Shown here one piece after another: positions 46,437 through 55,073 of a DNA stretch of 64,000 nt (the stretch's first letter is position 1; the number at the start of each line of letters is the position of its first letter). This stretch comes from Microbacterium sp. C7(2022) (lineage in GTDB: Bacteria; Actinomycetota; Actinomycetes; Actinomycetales; Microbacteriaceae), in the NCBI RefSeq assembly GCF_028823665.1, contig NZ_JAPEHV010000001.1:1-64000 (forward strand). Reading direction: 5' to 3'. The position numbers and the translations under genes are program-made. The notes beneath the pieces are model-generated. The model saw only the letters and a program-made list of their open reading frames with translations. It was not told the origin of the DNA and ran no database searches.

Positions 46437-46506
46437 TGGGAGCGCTCCCTTGACAGGCGTGGGAGCGCTCCCCTACGGTGGCTGTCGTCCGGTGGGAACG
46501 CTCCCA
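46437..46506 (+). promoter_or_regulatory. cebE promoter with three CebR-type operators
   Basis: Three palindromes match the CebR/CelR box TGGGAGCGCTCCCA: TGGGAGCGCTCCCT (46437-46450), TGGGAGCGCTCCCC (46460-46473) and TGGGAACGCTCCCA (46493-46506). A promoter with -35 TTGACA (46450-46455) and -10 TACGGT (46474-46479), spacer 18 bp, threads through them: box 1 abuts the -35, box 2 fills the spacer, box 3 follows the expected start of transcription. Bound repressor would block both promoter access and clearance. Confidence 0.92.
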
Positions 46507-46582
46507 CGGCACCGCGGCCGAAGACATCAGCGTCCCGACCGCGCGACCTGCAACACAACCCTGACAACACAAAGGAGTGACA

Positions 46583-47860
46583 GTGAATACTCGCGCCTTC
46601 CGCAGAAGCGCAGTGGCCGTCGCCGCTTTCTCAGCCTCTGCCATCGTCCTCGCCGGCTGCGCCGGAAGTGACACCCCCAGCGAATCGGGCGCCGCCACCG
46701 ACGAGGACATCACCCTCACCGTGGCGACGTTCAACGACTTCGGCTACACCGACGAGCTCCTCCAGGAGTACATGGACGCCAACCCGAACATCACGGTCGT
46801 CCACAACCGCGCCGCCGAGTCGGGCGACGCACGCGCCAACTACTTCCAGAAGCTCGGCAAGGGCGGCCTCGCTGACGTCGAGGCCGTCGAGATCGACTGG
46901 TTCGCCGAGGCGATGCAGTACTCCGACCTGCTTGCCGAGGCACCCGACTCGGTCAAGGGCCGCTGGCTCGACTGGAAGGAAGCCGCAGCGACCGATGGCG
47001 ACGGTCGCCTCGTCGGCTTCGGTACCGACATCGGCCCACAGGGCATCTGCTACCGCGCCGACCTGTTCGAAGCGGCCGGGCTACCCAGCGACCGCGAGGG
47101 CGTCGCCGACCTCTTCAACGGCGACTGGGAGAACTTCCTCGACGTTGCTGACCAGTACCAGGCGGCCACCGGCAAGCCGATGATCGACTCGGCCAACTCG
47201 GTGCTGCAGGGCATCGTGAACCAGATCGAGTACACCTACACCGAGCCCGACGGCACCGTCATCGCGACCGAGAACCCCGAGATCGCCAACGCGTACCAGC
47301 TCGTCACCGAGCGCGCCGTTCCGAACTCGGCCTACGCCGGCCAGTGGTCGGACGACTGGTTCGCCTCGATGGCCAACGGCGAGTTCGCCACGATGCTCTG
47401 CCCTGGCTGGATGCTGGGTGTCATTTCGGGCAACGCCGCTGACGTGACCGGGTGGGACATCGCCGACGTCTTCCCCAACGGTGGTGGCAACTGGGGTGGG
47501 TCGTACCTGACCGTTCCCGCTGACGGTGAGAACGTCGACGCCGCCCTCGCGCTCGCTGACTGGCTGACCGCTCCCGAGCAGCAGATGAAGGCCTTCGCCA
47601 ACGCGGGCACCTTCCCGAGCCAGCTCGAGGCGCTCGAAAGCGACGAGCTCGCCGGCGCGACGAACGAGTACTTCAACGATGCGCCGACCGGTGAGATCCT
47701 GTCGAACCGCGCCGCTGCGGTGACGGTCGCCCCCTACAAGGACGCCATGTACTTCCAGTACCACGACGCCCTGCAGAACGCGGTGACGCGCGTCTTCGAC
47801 GGAACCGAAGACGAAGCCACCTCGTGGGACACGTGGGTCGCAGAGGTTCAGGCTTTCTGA
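46583..47860 (+). CDS. cebE: Cellobiose/beta-glucoside ABC transporter substrate-binding lipoprotein (CebE-like)
   Basis: The 425-residue lipoprotein has a signal with lipobox VLAGC and a family 1 extracellular solute-binding domain. The start is the GTG at 46583, with AAGGAG (46572-46577) five bases upstream; an in-frame GTG at 46577 is inside that ribosome site. The three CebR boxes upstream, the two permeases, the GH1 enzyme and the LacI regulator downstream indicate uptake of cellobiose or cello-oligosaccharides. The ATPase is not encoded here; a shared MsiK-type ATPase elsewhere is expected, as in other actinobacterial ceb systems. Confidence 0.88.
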   Translation: MNTRAFRRSAVAVAAFSASAIVLAGCAGSDTPSESGAATDEDITLTVATFNDFGYTDELLQEYMDANPNITVVHNRAAESGDARANYFQKLGKGGLADVEAVEIDWFAEAMQYSDLLAEAPDSVKGRWLDWKEAAATDGDGRLVGFGTDIGPQGICYRADLFEAAGLPSDREGVADLFNGDWENFLDVADQYQAATGKPMIDSANSVLQGIVNQIEYTYTEPDGTVIATENPEIANAYQLVTERAVPNSAYAGQWSDDWFASMANGEFATMLCPGWMLGVISGNAADVTGWDIADVFPNGGGNWGGSYLTVPADGENVDAALALADWLTAPEQQMKAFANAGTFPSQLEALESDELAGATNEYFNDAPTGEILSNRAAAVTVAPYKDAMYFQYHDALQNAVTRVFDGTEDEATSWDTWVAEVQAF

Positions 47861-47868
47861 TCGCCTGA

Positions 47869-47901
47869 CCCGGGTGGGTCGCGCACAGCGGCCCGCCCGG
47901 G
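47869..47901 (+). promoter_or_regulatory. Stable hairpin between cebE and cebF
   Basis: CCCGGGTGGGTCGC (47869-47882) pairs with GCGGCCCGCCCGGG (47888-47901) over 14 positions, with two G-T pairs, around a 5 nt loop. It starts 8 bp after the cebE stop and has no T run. A 3' structure of this kind after a binding-protein gene commonly protects the upstream mRNA and gives excess binding protein over permease. Confidence 0.7.
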
Positions 47902-47963
47902 CACCTCTCCACCTCACCCGACCCCGCAGAGACCACCGAGACCCCGCCGATACGGAGCCCCTC

Positions 47964-48992
47964 GTGACCGCGACAGACACTCGCCCCCGGACGACACCGG
48001 CATCGCGCCCGCCACGCCCGGACAAGAACGTGCGCGTCCTCTCGTTCAGCCAGAAGCTGAGCAAGTGGGACCTCAAGTTCTCGCCGTACCTCTACATCTC
48101 GCCGTTCTTCATCATGTTCGCCATCGTGGGGCTCTTCCCGATCGCGTTCACGGCGGTGATCTCGTTCCAGGACTGGGACCTCGTCCGCAACTCCGGTGAG
48201 TTCGTCGGCTTCGAGCAGTACATCTGGATCCTCAACGACCCCAAGTTCTGGACGGCGCTGCGCAACACGTTCAGCATCTTCCTGCTGTCGTCGGTGCCGC
48301 AGTTGATTCTGGCGATCTTCATCGCCGCGATGCTCGACCGCAACATCCGCGCCAAGACGTTCTGGCGTATGAGCGTGCTGCTCCCCTTCGTGATGGCGCC
48401 CGTCGCGGTCGCCCTGATCTTCAGCAACATGTTCGGCGACAACCACGGCCTGGTGAACAACACCCTCGCCGCCATCGGGCTGAACCCGATCCCGTGGCAC
48501 GTCGACCCGTTCTGGAGTCACATCGCCATCGCCACGATGGTCAACTTCCGCTGGACCGGCTACAACGCCCTCATTCTCTTGGCCGCCATGCAGGCCGTGC
48601 CGCGCGAGTACTACGAAGCGGCCACCGTCGACGGCGCCGGCGCATTCCGCCAGTTCTGGAACATCACGCTGCCCTCGCTCAAGCCGACGCTGATCTTCGT
48701 GATCATCACGTCCACCATCGGCGGACTGCAGATTTTCGACGAACCGCGCATGTACGACAACGTCGGGCAGGGCGGTGCCGCGCAGCAGTGGCTCACCATC
48801 ACGCTGTACCTCTACAACATCGGCTGGGGCGACTTCAATTTCGGTCGCGCCGCGGCCCTGGCCTGGATTCTGTTCATCATCATCCTGGTCATCGGACTGA
48901 TCAACCTCATCATCACGCGGCGCTTGGTGCGCGATGAAGGAGGACGCGGCGTGGTCACACCCCGTCGCGGACGGAAGGGAGTTGCGCGATGA
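47964..48992 (+). CDS. cebF: Cellobiose ABC transporter permease (CebF-like)
   Basis: The 342-residue inner-membrane protein has six main membrane spans and the MalF-type cytoplasmic loop EYYEAATVDGAGAFRQFWNITLP that contacts the ATPase. The GTG at 47964 is chosen because GGAG lies six bases upstream and the family similarity begins soon after a Thr/Pro/Arg-rich N-terminus; the frame before it has no similarity. Its stop overlaps cebG by 4 bases. Confidence 0.9.
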   Translation: MTATDTRPRTTPASRPPRPDKNVRVLSFSQKLSKWDLKFSPYLYISPFFIMFAIVGLFPIAFTAVISFQDWDLVRNSGEFVGFEQYIWILNDPKFWTALRNTFSIFLLSSVPQLILAIFIAAMLDRNIRAKTFWRMSVLLPFVMAPVAVALIFSNMFGDNHGLVNNTLAAIGLNPIPWHVDPFWSHIAIATMVNFRWTGYNALILLAAMQAVPREYYEAATVDGAGAFRQFWNITLPSLKPTLIFVIITSTIGGLQIFDEPRMYDNVGQGGAAQQWLTITLYLYNIGWGDFNFGRAAALAWILFIIILVIGLINLIITRRLVRDEGGRGVVTPRRGRKGVAR

Positions 48993-49903
48993 GTTCTGTC
49001 TCACCCCCGCTGGCCATCATGGAAGAAGGCATCCCGAACGATGCCGAAAAGAAGCGACGCAACAAGACCACCAAGATCCGCGGTGTCCGCGCCGGGTTCT
49101 GGGTCTACATGGGCCTGGGCGTCGTGGTCGTCTCGGCGATCTTCCCCTACTACTGGTCGTTCCTGATCGGTTCGGGCGATGCCAACACGATCAACGACCC
49201 GAACATGTCGTGGTTGCCCGGCGGCAACTTCATCGACAACGCGCTGTCGGTGATGAACGACCCGGCCGTCAACTTCTGGCTGGCGTTATGGAACTCGATC
49301 TACAGTTCGACGATCATCGCGGCATCCGTCGTCATCTTCTCGACGCTCGCCGGCTGGGCGTTCGCGAAGCTGAAGTTCCGCGGCGGCAAGGCTCTGCTCG
49401 CCTTCGTCGTGGCCACGATGGCCGTCCCGATGCAGCTCGGCGTGGTGCCGCTGTACATCCTGTTCTCCGACTGGGGATGGACCGGAACGATCGGCGCGAT
49501 CATCGTCCCCTCGCTCATCACCGCGTTCGGCGTGTTCTGGATGACGCAGTACCTCACGCAGAGCGTGCCCGATGAGCTGATCGAGGCCGCCCGTGTCGAC
49601 GGTGCGTCGCAACTGCGCACGTTCTGGACGGTCGGTGTGGTCGCCGCACGCCCCGCGGCAGCGATGCTGTTCCTCTTCACGTTCGTGAACGCCTGGAACC
49701 AGTTCTTCTGGCCGTTCATCGTCCTCGATCGCCAGAGCCCGACTCTCCCGGTGGCGCTGTCGCTGCTGCAGTCCAACTACTTCGTCGACTACTCCGTTGT
49801 GCTTGCAGGCGTACTCTTGGCCACGATTCCGTTGCTCATCCTGTTCGCCTTCGCCGGCAAGCAATTGGTCAGCGGCATCATGGCCGGCGCCGTCAAGGGC
49901 TGA
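48989..49903 (+). CDS. cebG: Cellobiose ABC transporter permease (CebG-like)
   Basis: The 304-residue partner permease is of the MalG type, with six membrane spans and the ATPase-contact loop DELIEAARVDGASQLRTFWTV. It overlaps cebF by 4 bases (ATGA) and would form the translocation channel with it. A gap of 61 bp separates it from the GH1 gene. Confidence 0.92.
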   Translation: MSSVSPPLAIMEEGIPNDAEKKRRNKTTKIRGVRAGFWVYMGLGVVVVSAIFPYYWSFLIGSGDANTINDPNMSWLPGGNFIDNALSVMNDPAVNFWLALWNSIYSSTIIAASVVIFSTLAGWAFAKLKFRGGKALLAFVVATMAVPMQLGVVPLYILFSDWGWTGTIGAIIVPSLITAFGVFWMTQYLTQSVPDELIEAARVDGASQLRTFWTVGVVAARPAAAMLFLFTFVNAWNQFFWPFIVLDRQSPTLPVALSLLQSNYFVDYSVVLAGVLLATIPLLILFAFAGKQLVSGIMAGAVKG

Positions 49904-49964
49904 GCCCGCGGCATCCACCAACCCTTCGTTTTCTTCACCTCATCACAGAGAGGACGCCGTACGC

Positions 49965-51407
49965 ATGACCGCGACCGCCTCCCGCTCCTTCCCGCAGAAC
50001 TTCCTGTTCGGGGCTGCCACCGCCGCCTTCCAGATCGAAGGCGCGGCCCAAGAAGATGGGCGCCGCGACTCGATCTGGGACGCCTTCTGTCGAATTCCGG
50101 ATGCCGTGATCAACGGCGACACCGGTGATGTCGCATGCGACCACTACCACCGGTACCCCAGCGACGTCGCGTTGATGAAGCAGATGGGTCTGCAGACCTA
50201 CCGCTTCTCGACGTCGTGGGCGCGCGTGCGGCCCGACGGTGGCGCGGTCAACGAGAAGGGCGTCGACTTCTACAAGCGTCTCGTCGACGAACTGCTCGGC
50301 GCCGACATTCTGCCGTGGCTCACGCTCTACCACTGGGACATGCCCCAGGCGCTGCAGGAGATCGGCGGCTGGACCAACCGCGACAACGTCGATCGCTTCA
50401 CCGAGTACGCCCTCACCATGCACGATGCGCTGGGCGACCGCGTGAACGTGTGGACGACGCTCAACGAGCCGTGGTGCTCGTCGTGGCTGAGCTACACCGC
50501 CGGCATTCACGCGCCCGGTCACTACTCGATCGAAGAGGGCGCACTGGCATCCCACCACCTTCTGCTCGGCCACGGCCAGACCGTGCGCGAGCTGCGTGCG
50601 CGGGACGAGTCGCTGAACCTCGGCATCACGCTCAATCTCACGGTGGCCGAGCCGGTCGACCCCGCCGTCGAGGCCGACGTCGACGCCGCGCGCCGCATCG
50701 ACGGCCAGTTCAACCGGTGGTTCCTCGACCCGATCTTCCGCGGCGAGTACCCCGCCGATGCGGTCGAAGACGTCAGAGCAGTGGATGCCGCGGCCATCGC
50801 CGCGTTCGAGAACGCCATCAAGCCGGGCGACCTCGAGATCATTTCGACGCCGATCGATTCGCTGGGTGTGAACTACTACCACGGTGAGTTCGTCGGCGGC
50901 ACGGCGCCCGAGGTCGCACCGCAGGGCGGCGACGCCCCGACTGACCGCGTGAGTGCGTCTGCCTTCCCGGCTGCGCACACCGTCTTCTGGCACGATCGCG
51001 GGCTTCCGCGTACGTCGATGCACTGGGAGGTGCAGCCCGAGGGCCTCACGCAACTCCTCGAACGCGTATGGACCGAGTACGCGCAGCCGAAGGGTGTCAC
51101 CTTGTACGTGACCGAGAACGGTGCGGCGTACGACGACGAACTCGTCACCGACGACGGCGAGGCGCGTGTGCACGACGACGAGCGCCGCGAGTTCCTCTCG
51201 GGGCACCTCGGCGCGATCCTCGATGCCATCGACGCGGGTGTCGACGTGCGCGGCTACTTCTACTGGTCGTTCCTCGACAACTTCGAGTGGGCGTGGGGCT
51301 ACGAGAAGCGATTCGGTATCGTGCGAGTGGACTACGACACGCAGGAGCGCACGGTGAAGGACAGCGGGCGCGAGTATGCGAGGGTAATCGGGCAGCGGGC
51401 CCTGTAG
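49965..51407 (+). CDS. bglC: GH1 beta-glucosidase
   Basis: The 480-residue GH1 enzyme cuts the imported beta-glucoside to glucose in the cytoplasm. The acid/base Glu is in TTLNEPWCSSW and the nucleophile Glu in LYVTENGAAYDD; the opening FLFGAATAAFQIEGAA and the closing GYFYWSFLDNFEWAWGYEKRFG are standard. The start at 49965 follows AGAGAGGA by 11 bases. No signal peptide is present, as expected when the sugar enters intact through CebEFG. Confidence 0.94.
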   Translation: MTATASRSFPQNFLFGAATAAFQIEGAAQEDGRRDSIWDAFCRIPDAVINGDTGDVACDHYHRYPSDVALMKQMGLQTYRFSTSWARVRPDGGAVNEKGVDFYKRLVDELLGADILPWLTLYHWDMPQALQEIGGWTNRDNVDRFTEYALTMHDALGDRVNVWTTLNEPWCSSWLSYTAGIHAPGHYSIEEGALASHHLLLGHGQTVRELRARDESLNLGITLNLTVAEPVDPAVEADVDAARRIDGQFNRWFLDPIFRGEYPADAVEDVRAVDAAAIAAFENAIKPGDLEIISTPIDSLGVNYYHGEFVGGTAPEVAPQGGDAPTDRVSASAFPAAHTVFWHDRGLPRTSMHWEVQPEGLTQLLERVWTEYAQPKGVTLYVTENGAAYDDELVTDDGEARVHDDERREFLSGHLGAILDAIDAGVDVRGYFYWSFLDNFEWAWGYEKRFGIVRVDYDTQERTVKDSGREYARVIGQRAL

Positions 51408-51444
51408 GCCCACGCGCGGTCCCCACGAACGAGAGAAGCACGCG

Positions 51445-52458
51445 ATGAGCCTGGAAACGGTGCGGGGCGCCGCTACGATCGAGGAGGTTGCCGCAGCTGC
51501 TGGCGTCTCGCGGTCAACGGTGTCGCGCGTCGTGAATGGCTCAACCGCGGTGAGCCCCGAGGCGTTGGAGGCGGTTCAGCGCGCGATCGCCGAACTGAAC
51601 TACGTGCCCAACCGGGCGGCGAGGTCGCTCGCCAGTCGCCAAACTCATGCGGTCGCGCTGATCGTTCCCGAAGACACCAACCGGTTCTTCGGCGACCCGT
51701 TCTTCGCGGCGATCGTTTCGGGCATTCACTCGTGCCTCAACAAGTCCGATTACGTGATGAACCTCTTCATCGCGAGCGATGACCCCGGCGACAAGACCAC
51801 GAGCTACGTGCGCAGCGGCGCCGTCGACGGCGCGATCATTGTGTCGCATCACAGCACCGACCTCTTCGTCGAGCGCATCGCCAACACCGTGCCGGTCGTC
51901 TACGGTGGCCGGCCGGTGCGCGAGCGCGAGAAGGACTACTACGTCGACGTCGACAACGTGCGTGGGGCGAAGGATGCCGTAACCCACCTCATCGAGTCGG
52001 GGTACTCCCAGATCGCCACCATCACCGGCCCCCTCACGATGCCCGCTGGCATCGACCGGCTCGAGGGGTTCCGCCAGGCGCTCGAGGCGGCCGGCCTCTC
52101 GGAACTCGCGGTGGAGGACGGCGGCTTCAGCGCCGAAGGCGGGGCGGAAGCAATGCGTCGGATGCTCGCCCGCGGCATCCGTCCCGATGCTCTTTTCGTC
52201 GCCAGCGACCTGATGGCACAGGGCGCGATGGGGGTGTTGAACGCGGCGGGGCTGCGGGTTCCGAGTGACGTCGCGATCGTCGGATTCGACGATTCTCCGG
52301 TGGCATCGACGGTGTCGCCGCGGCTCACCACGATGCGGCAGCCCTCGTTCGCGCAGGGGGAGCGCATGGCGCAAGTGCTACTCGACCGTCTCGCCGGGAA
52401 GCACCCGCGACACGTCACGATCCTCGAGACCGAACTGGTGCTGCGCGACTCGGTCTGA
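51445..52458 (+). CDS. cebR: LacI family regulator, CebR-like
   Basis: The 337-residue protein has the HTH ATIEEVAAAAGVSRSTVSRV and hinge RAARSLASRQ, then the sugar-binding domain. It closes the cebEFG-bgl cluster, 37 bp after the GH1 gene. The three TGGGAGCGCTCCCA-type boxes in the cebE promoter are the known target of CebR/CelR, which release DNA when cellobiose binds. Its own transcription is probably from the same operon. Confidence 0.92.
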   Translation: MSLETVRGAATIEEVAAAAGVSRSTVSRVVNGSTAVSPEALEAVQRAIAELNYVPNRAARSLASRQTHAVALIVPEDTNRFFGDPFFAAIVSGIHSCLNKSDYVMNLFIASDDPGDKTTSYVRSGAVDGAIIVSHHSTDLFVERIANTVPVVYGGRPVREREKDYYVDVDNVRGAKDAVTHLIESGYSQIATITGPLTMPAGIDRLEGFRQALEAAGLSELAVEDGGFSAEGGAEAMRRMLARGIRPDALFVASDLMAQGAMGVLNAAGLRVPSDVAIVGFDDSPVASTVSPRLTTMRQPSFAQGERMAQVLLDRLAGKHPRHVTILETELVLRDSV

Positions 52459-52476
52459 GTGGCGGCCCGGCCTTCG

Positions 52477-53358
52477 TCAGTCGACGACGGCGAGGATCTG
52501 GTTGTTCCACGGATCGCTGAACGCGAGAGTGCGCCCGTCGTCCTGCGTCGTGATGCCGAAGTGCGCCAAGCGCTCGCCGAGCTCGCCCCGCGCGTCAGCC
52601 GTGGGCATCGCCAGGTCGACGCGGCCGAGGCCCAGTGCCGGCATCCGCGGCCCCGCGCCCCGTGAGTTCCACACGTTCATCGCCATGTGATGGTGGTAGC
52701 CGCCGGCGCTGACGAACAGCGCCTGGTTGCCGAGTTCGGCGGTGGTGTCGAACCCCAACGCGTCGACGTAGTACGCGCGTGCGGTAGCGACATCGCCCAC
52801 CGACAGGTGCACGTGCCCAATGGATGCCGCATCCGCCGCGGCTGCGCCGTTCGCCGCGTCCGCGGAGAGGTGCTCGCGCAGGAACGCGTTCGGGTCGAGG
52901 GCGAGAGTCGCCATTTCGACCTGGCCGTGCACCCATGACCACTCGGTGCGGGCGCGGTCCCAGTACAGTTCGATGCCGTTGCCTTCGGGATCGGTGAAGT
53001 AGAACGCCTGGCTCACCAGGTGGTCCGCGGATCCGGTGAAGGTCGACGGAGCGTGGCGAGCGACGCTGTACAGCGCGGCGGCGAGGGCCTGCTGGCTTTC
53101 GAACAGGATCGCCGTGTGGAACAGCCCGGCCGAGCCGGGTGCCGCGTGCCTGAGCTGCGGCTCGTGCTTGAGCACGACCAGGGCGCGGCCGGCGCGCCCC
53201 AGCGTCACGGTGTCGCCCGCGGCATCCAGCACCTGAAGGGTGACGACATCGCGGTAGTACGCCGTCATGGCATCGAGGTTGCCGACGAGGAGTGTGACCG
53301 CCCCCATCGCCGTGGTCGGTGCAAGACGGCCCCGTTCGTTCGCGACTGTTTCATTCAC
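52477..53358 (-). CDS. VOC family protein with two glyoxalase-like domains (CatE-like)
   Basis: The 293-residue protein has two vicinal-oxygen-chelate modules (about residues 15-140 and 175-290), as in bacterial catechol-2,3-dioxygenase CatE-type and fosfomycin/glyoxalase relatives. Metal-type positions include His in GLFHTAILFE and Glu in DPEGNGIELYWDR for domain 1, and His in IGHVHLSVGD and the YHHHM stretch for domain 2. The last ligand position of domain 2 reads DPWNNQILAV, where a Glu is often found, so the metal site may be altered. GTG start at 53358. It converges with cebR. Confidence 0.82.
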   Translation of the reverse strand: MNETVANERGRLAPTTAMGAVTLLVGNLDAMTAYYRDVVTLQVLDAAGDTVTLGRAGRALVVLKHEPQLRHAAPGSAGLFHTAILFESQQALAAALYSVARHAPSTFTGSADHLVSQAFYFTDPEGNGIELYWDRARTEWSWVHGQVEMATLALDPNAFLREHLSADAANGAAAADAASIGHVHLSVGDVATARAYYVDALGFDTTAELGNQALFVSAGGYHHHMAMNVWNSRGAGPRMPALGLGRVDLAMPTADARGELGERLAHFGITTQDDGRTLAFSDPWNNQILAVVD

Positions 53359-53422
53359 GAGAATGCATAACCGCGATCACGTGAGCATTGTTCCCGAGCG
53401 GGCGAGGTCGGTGGGGCGAGCC

Positions 53423-54775
53423 TCAGCGGGGAGCGTTCTCGGGGTCTCCGCCGAGGGGCCCGATCGACACGATCGGACCGCCGTCATCGGCACCCGTCTT
53501 GCGCCACCGCGCGATCGCGTTGCCGCCGTGATAGATCACGAGCGCCGCGATCGTTCCGAGCACGATGGCGCCGAACTGCAGCATCCCGATGTTCATCGTG
53601 AAGCCGGCGATCGCGATCACGAATGACACGGCGACCGTGTACTGGTTGACGGGTCGCGAGAAGTCGACCTGGTTGTCGACCCAAATCTTGATGCCGATCA
53701 CGCCGATCAGCCCGTAGAGCGCGGTCGTGACGCCACCGAGGACGCCCGGCGGAATCGTGTTGAAGATCACGCCGACCTTGGGGGAGAACGCCAAGAGGAT
53801 CGCGACGGTGCCGGCGACCCAGTATGCGGCGGTCGAGTAGACGCGCGTGGCAGCCATGACGCCGATGTTCTCGCCGTAGGTGGTCGTGCCCGATCCCCCG
53901 AAGCCACCCGCCAGCGCGGTGGCGGCACCGTCAGCGATGAGCGCGCGACCGGTGTGCTTGTTGATGCCCGGGTCGCCCGTCATGGTGGCCACGCCGCGGA
54001 CGTGACCGACGTTTTCGGCGATCAGCACGAGGACGACGGGCAGGAACATCGGGACGAGCAGCCACGAGTCGGGGTTGCCGAGGGCGGCGAGGTGGAAGTC
54101 GGGGAGCCCGATCCACGCGGCTTCGGCGACGGGCGCGAAGTCGACCGCGCCGCTGATCACGGCGACGGCGTAGCCGACGACGACGCCCAAGAAGATCGAA
54201 ATGCGGCCGAGGAACCCGCGGAAGAACACGCCGAACAAGATCACCGACGCGAGCGTGACGGTGGCGATCACCGGCTGCTGCTGGAAGTTGCCCCACGCCG
54301 CCGGCGCCAGGTTGAAACCGATGAGGGCGACGATCGCGCCCGACACGACGGGCGGCATGAGCCGCTCGATCCAGCGCGTGCCGAGCGCCTGCACGATGAA
54401 TCCGACGGCGGCCAGCAGCACACCGGCGACGATGATGCCGACGAGCGCCTGAGTGATCTGCGCCGGAGTCTCGAGCGGGTTTCCGCCGTTCAGGGCCGTG
54501 ATCGGCGCGATGAACGCGAACGACGACCCGAGGTAGCTGGGCAGCTTGTTCCGGGTGATCACGAGGAACAGCAGAGTCCCGATGCCCGAGAACAGCAGCG
54601 TGGTCGACACCGGGAAGCCGGTGAGCAGCGGCACCAAGAAGGTCGCGCCGAACATCGCCACCACGTGCTGGGCGCCGACCGCGATGGTCGCGCCCCATGC
54701 GAGTCGTTCGTCGGGCTTCACAACCTCGCCCGGTGCGACCCTGCGGCCGTCTCCGTGCAGCTTCCAGGTGGCCAT
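53423..54775 (-). CDS. Uracil/xanthine permease family transporter (NCS2)
   Basis: The 450-residue protein has about 14 membrane segments and the NCS2 signature GSGTTTYGENIGVMAATRVYS plus SSFAFIAPI. It matches the UraA/RutG branch more than the urate/xanthine branch, so uracil is the best substrate guess. The start at 54775 (MATWKLHG) has AAGGAG upstream; the extra 77 residues of the longer frame are Arg-rich and look non-coding. No pyrimidine gene is adjacent. Confidence 0.9.
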   Translation of the reverse strand: MATWKLHGDGRRVAPGEVVKPDERLAWGATIAVGAQHVVAMFGATFLVPLLTGFPVSTTLLFSGIGTLLFLVITRNKLPSYLGSSFAFIAPITALNGGNPLETPAQITQALVGIIVAGVLLAAVGFIVQALGTRWIERLMPPVVSGAIVALIGFNLAPAAWGNFQQQPVIATVTLASVILFGVFFRGFLGRISIFLGVVVGYAVAVISGAVDFAPVAEAAWIGLPDFHLAALGNPDSWLLVPMFLPVVLVLIAENVGHVRGVATMTGDPGINKHTGRALIADGAATALAGGFGGSGTTTYGENIGVMAATRVYSTAAYWVAGTVAILLAFSPKVGVIFNTIPPGVLGGVTTALYGLIGVIGIKIWVDNQVDFSRPVNQYTVAVSFVIAIAGFTMNIGMLQFGAIVLGTIAALVIYHGGNAIARWRKTGADDGGPIVSIGPLGGDPENAPR

Positions 54776-55073
54776 GGACACTCCTTCGATGGTGCGTGGG
54801 GGATCCGGCATCCTCGGATCGCCCTTCACCCTAGCGGCCGCGAGGCGACGCCGACCGCGGCATCCGCTTCCGAAGAGATGACGGATGCTGAGCCCGAAGC
54901 ATCCGCGGAGGCGACCGCCGACGACGAACAGCAGAGCGAGGACGCGAGAACCTCGAGCGGATGCTGCTCGGCTGACCGCGCGACACGGTGCCGGGCTCCG
55001 GGGCAACCGGCCGGTGAGCGCATAGATTCAAGGGGTTGCTCGCATCTGGGCGGGCCCGAACCGGAGACTCACC
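54776..55073. other. Intergenic region between the permease and the flotillin-like gene
   Basis: No gene is supported. TAGATT at 55023-55028 is a possible -10 for the flotillin-like gene, giving a leader of about 40 nt with GGAG just before the GTG. The rest shows only GC-rich sequence with several GCATCC/GGATGC hexamers. Confidence 0.5.

Noticed and set aside
46577..46579. GTG at 46577 as the cebE start
   Set aside because: It overlaps the AAGGAG ribosome site; the in-frame GTG at 46583 has proper spacing.
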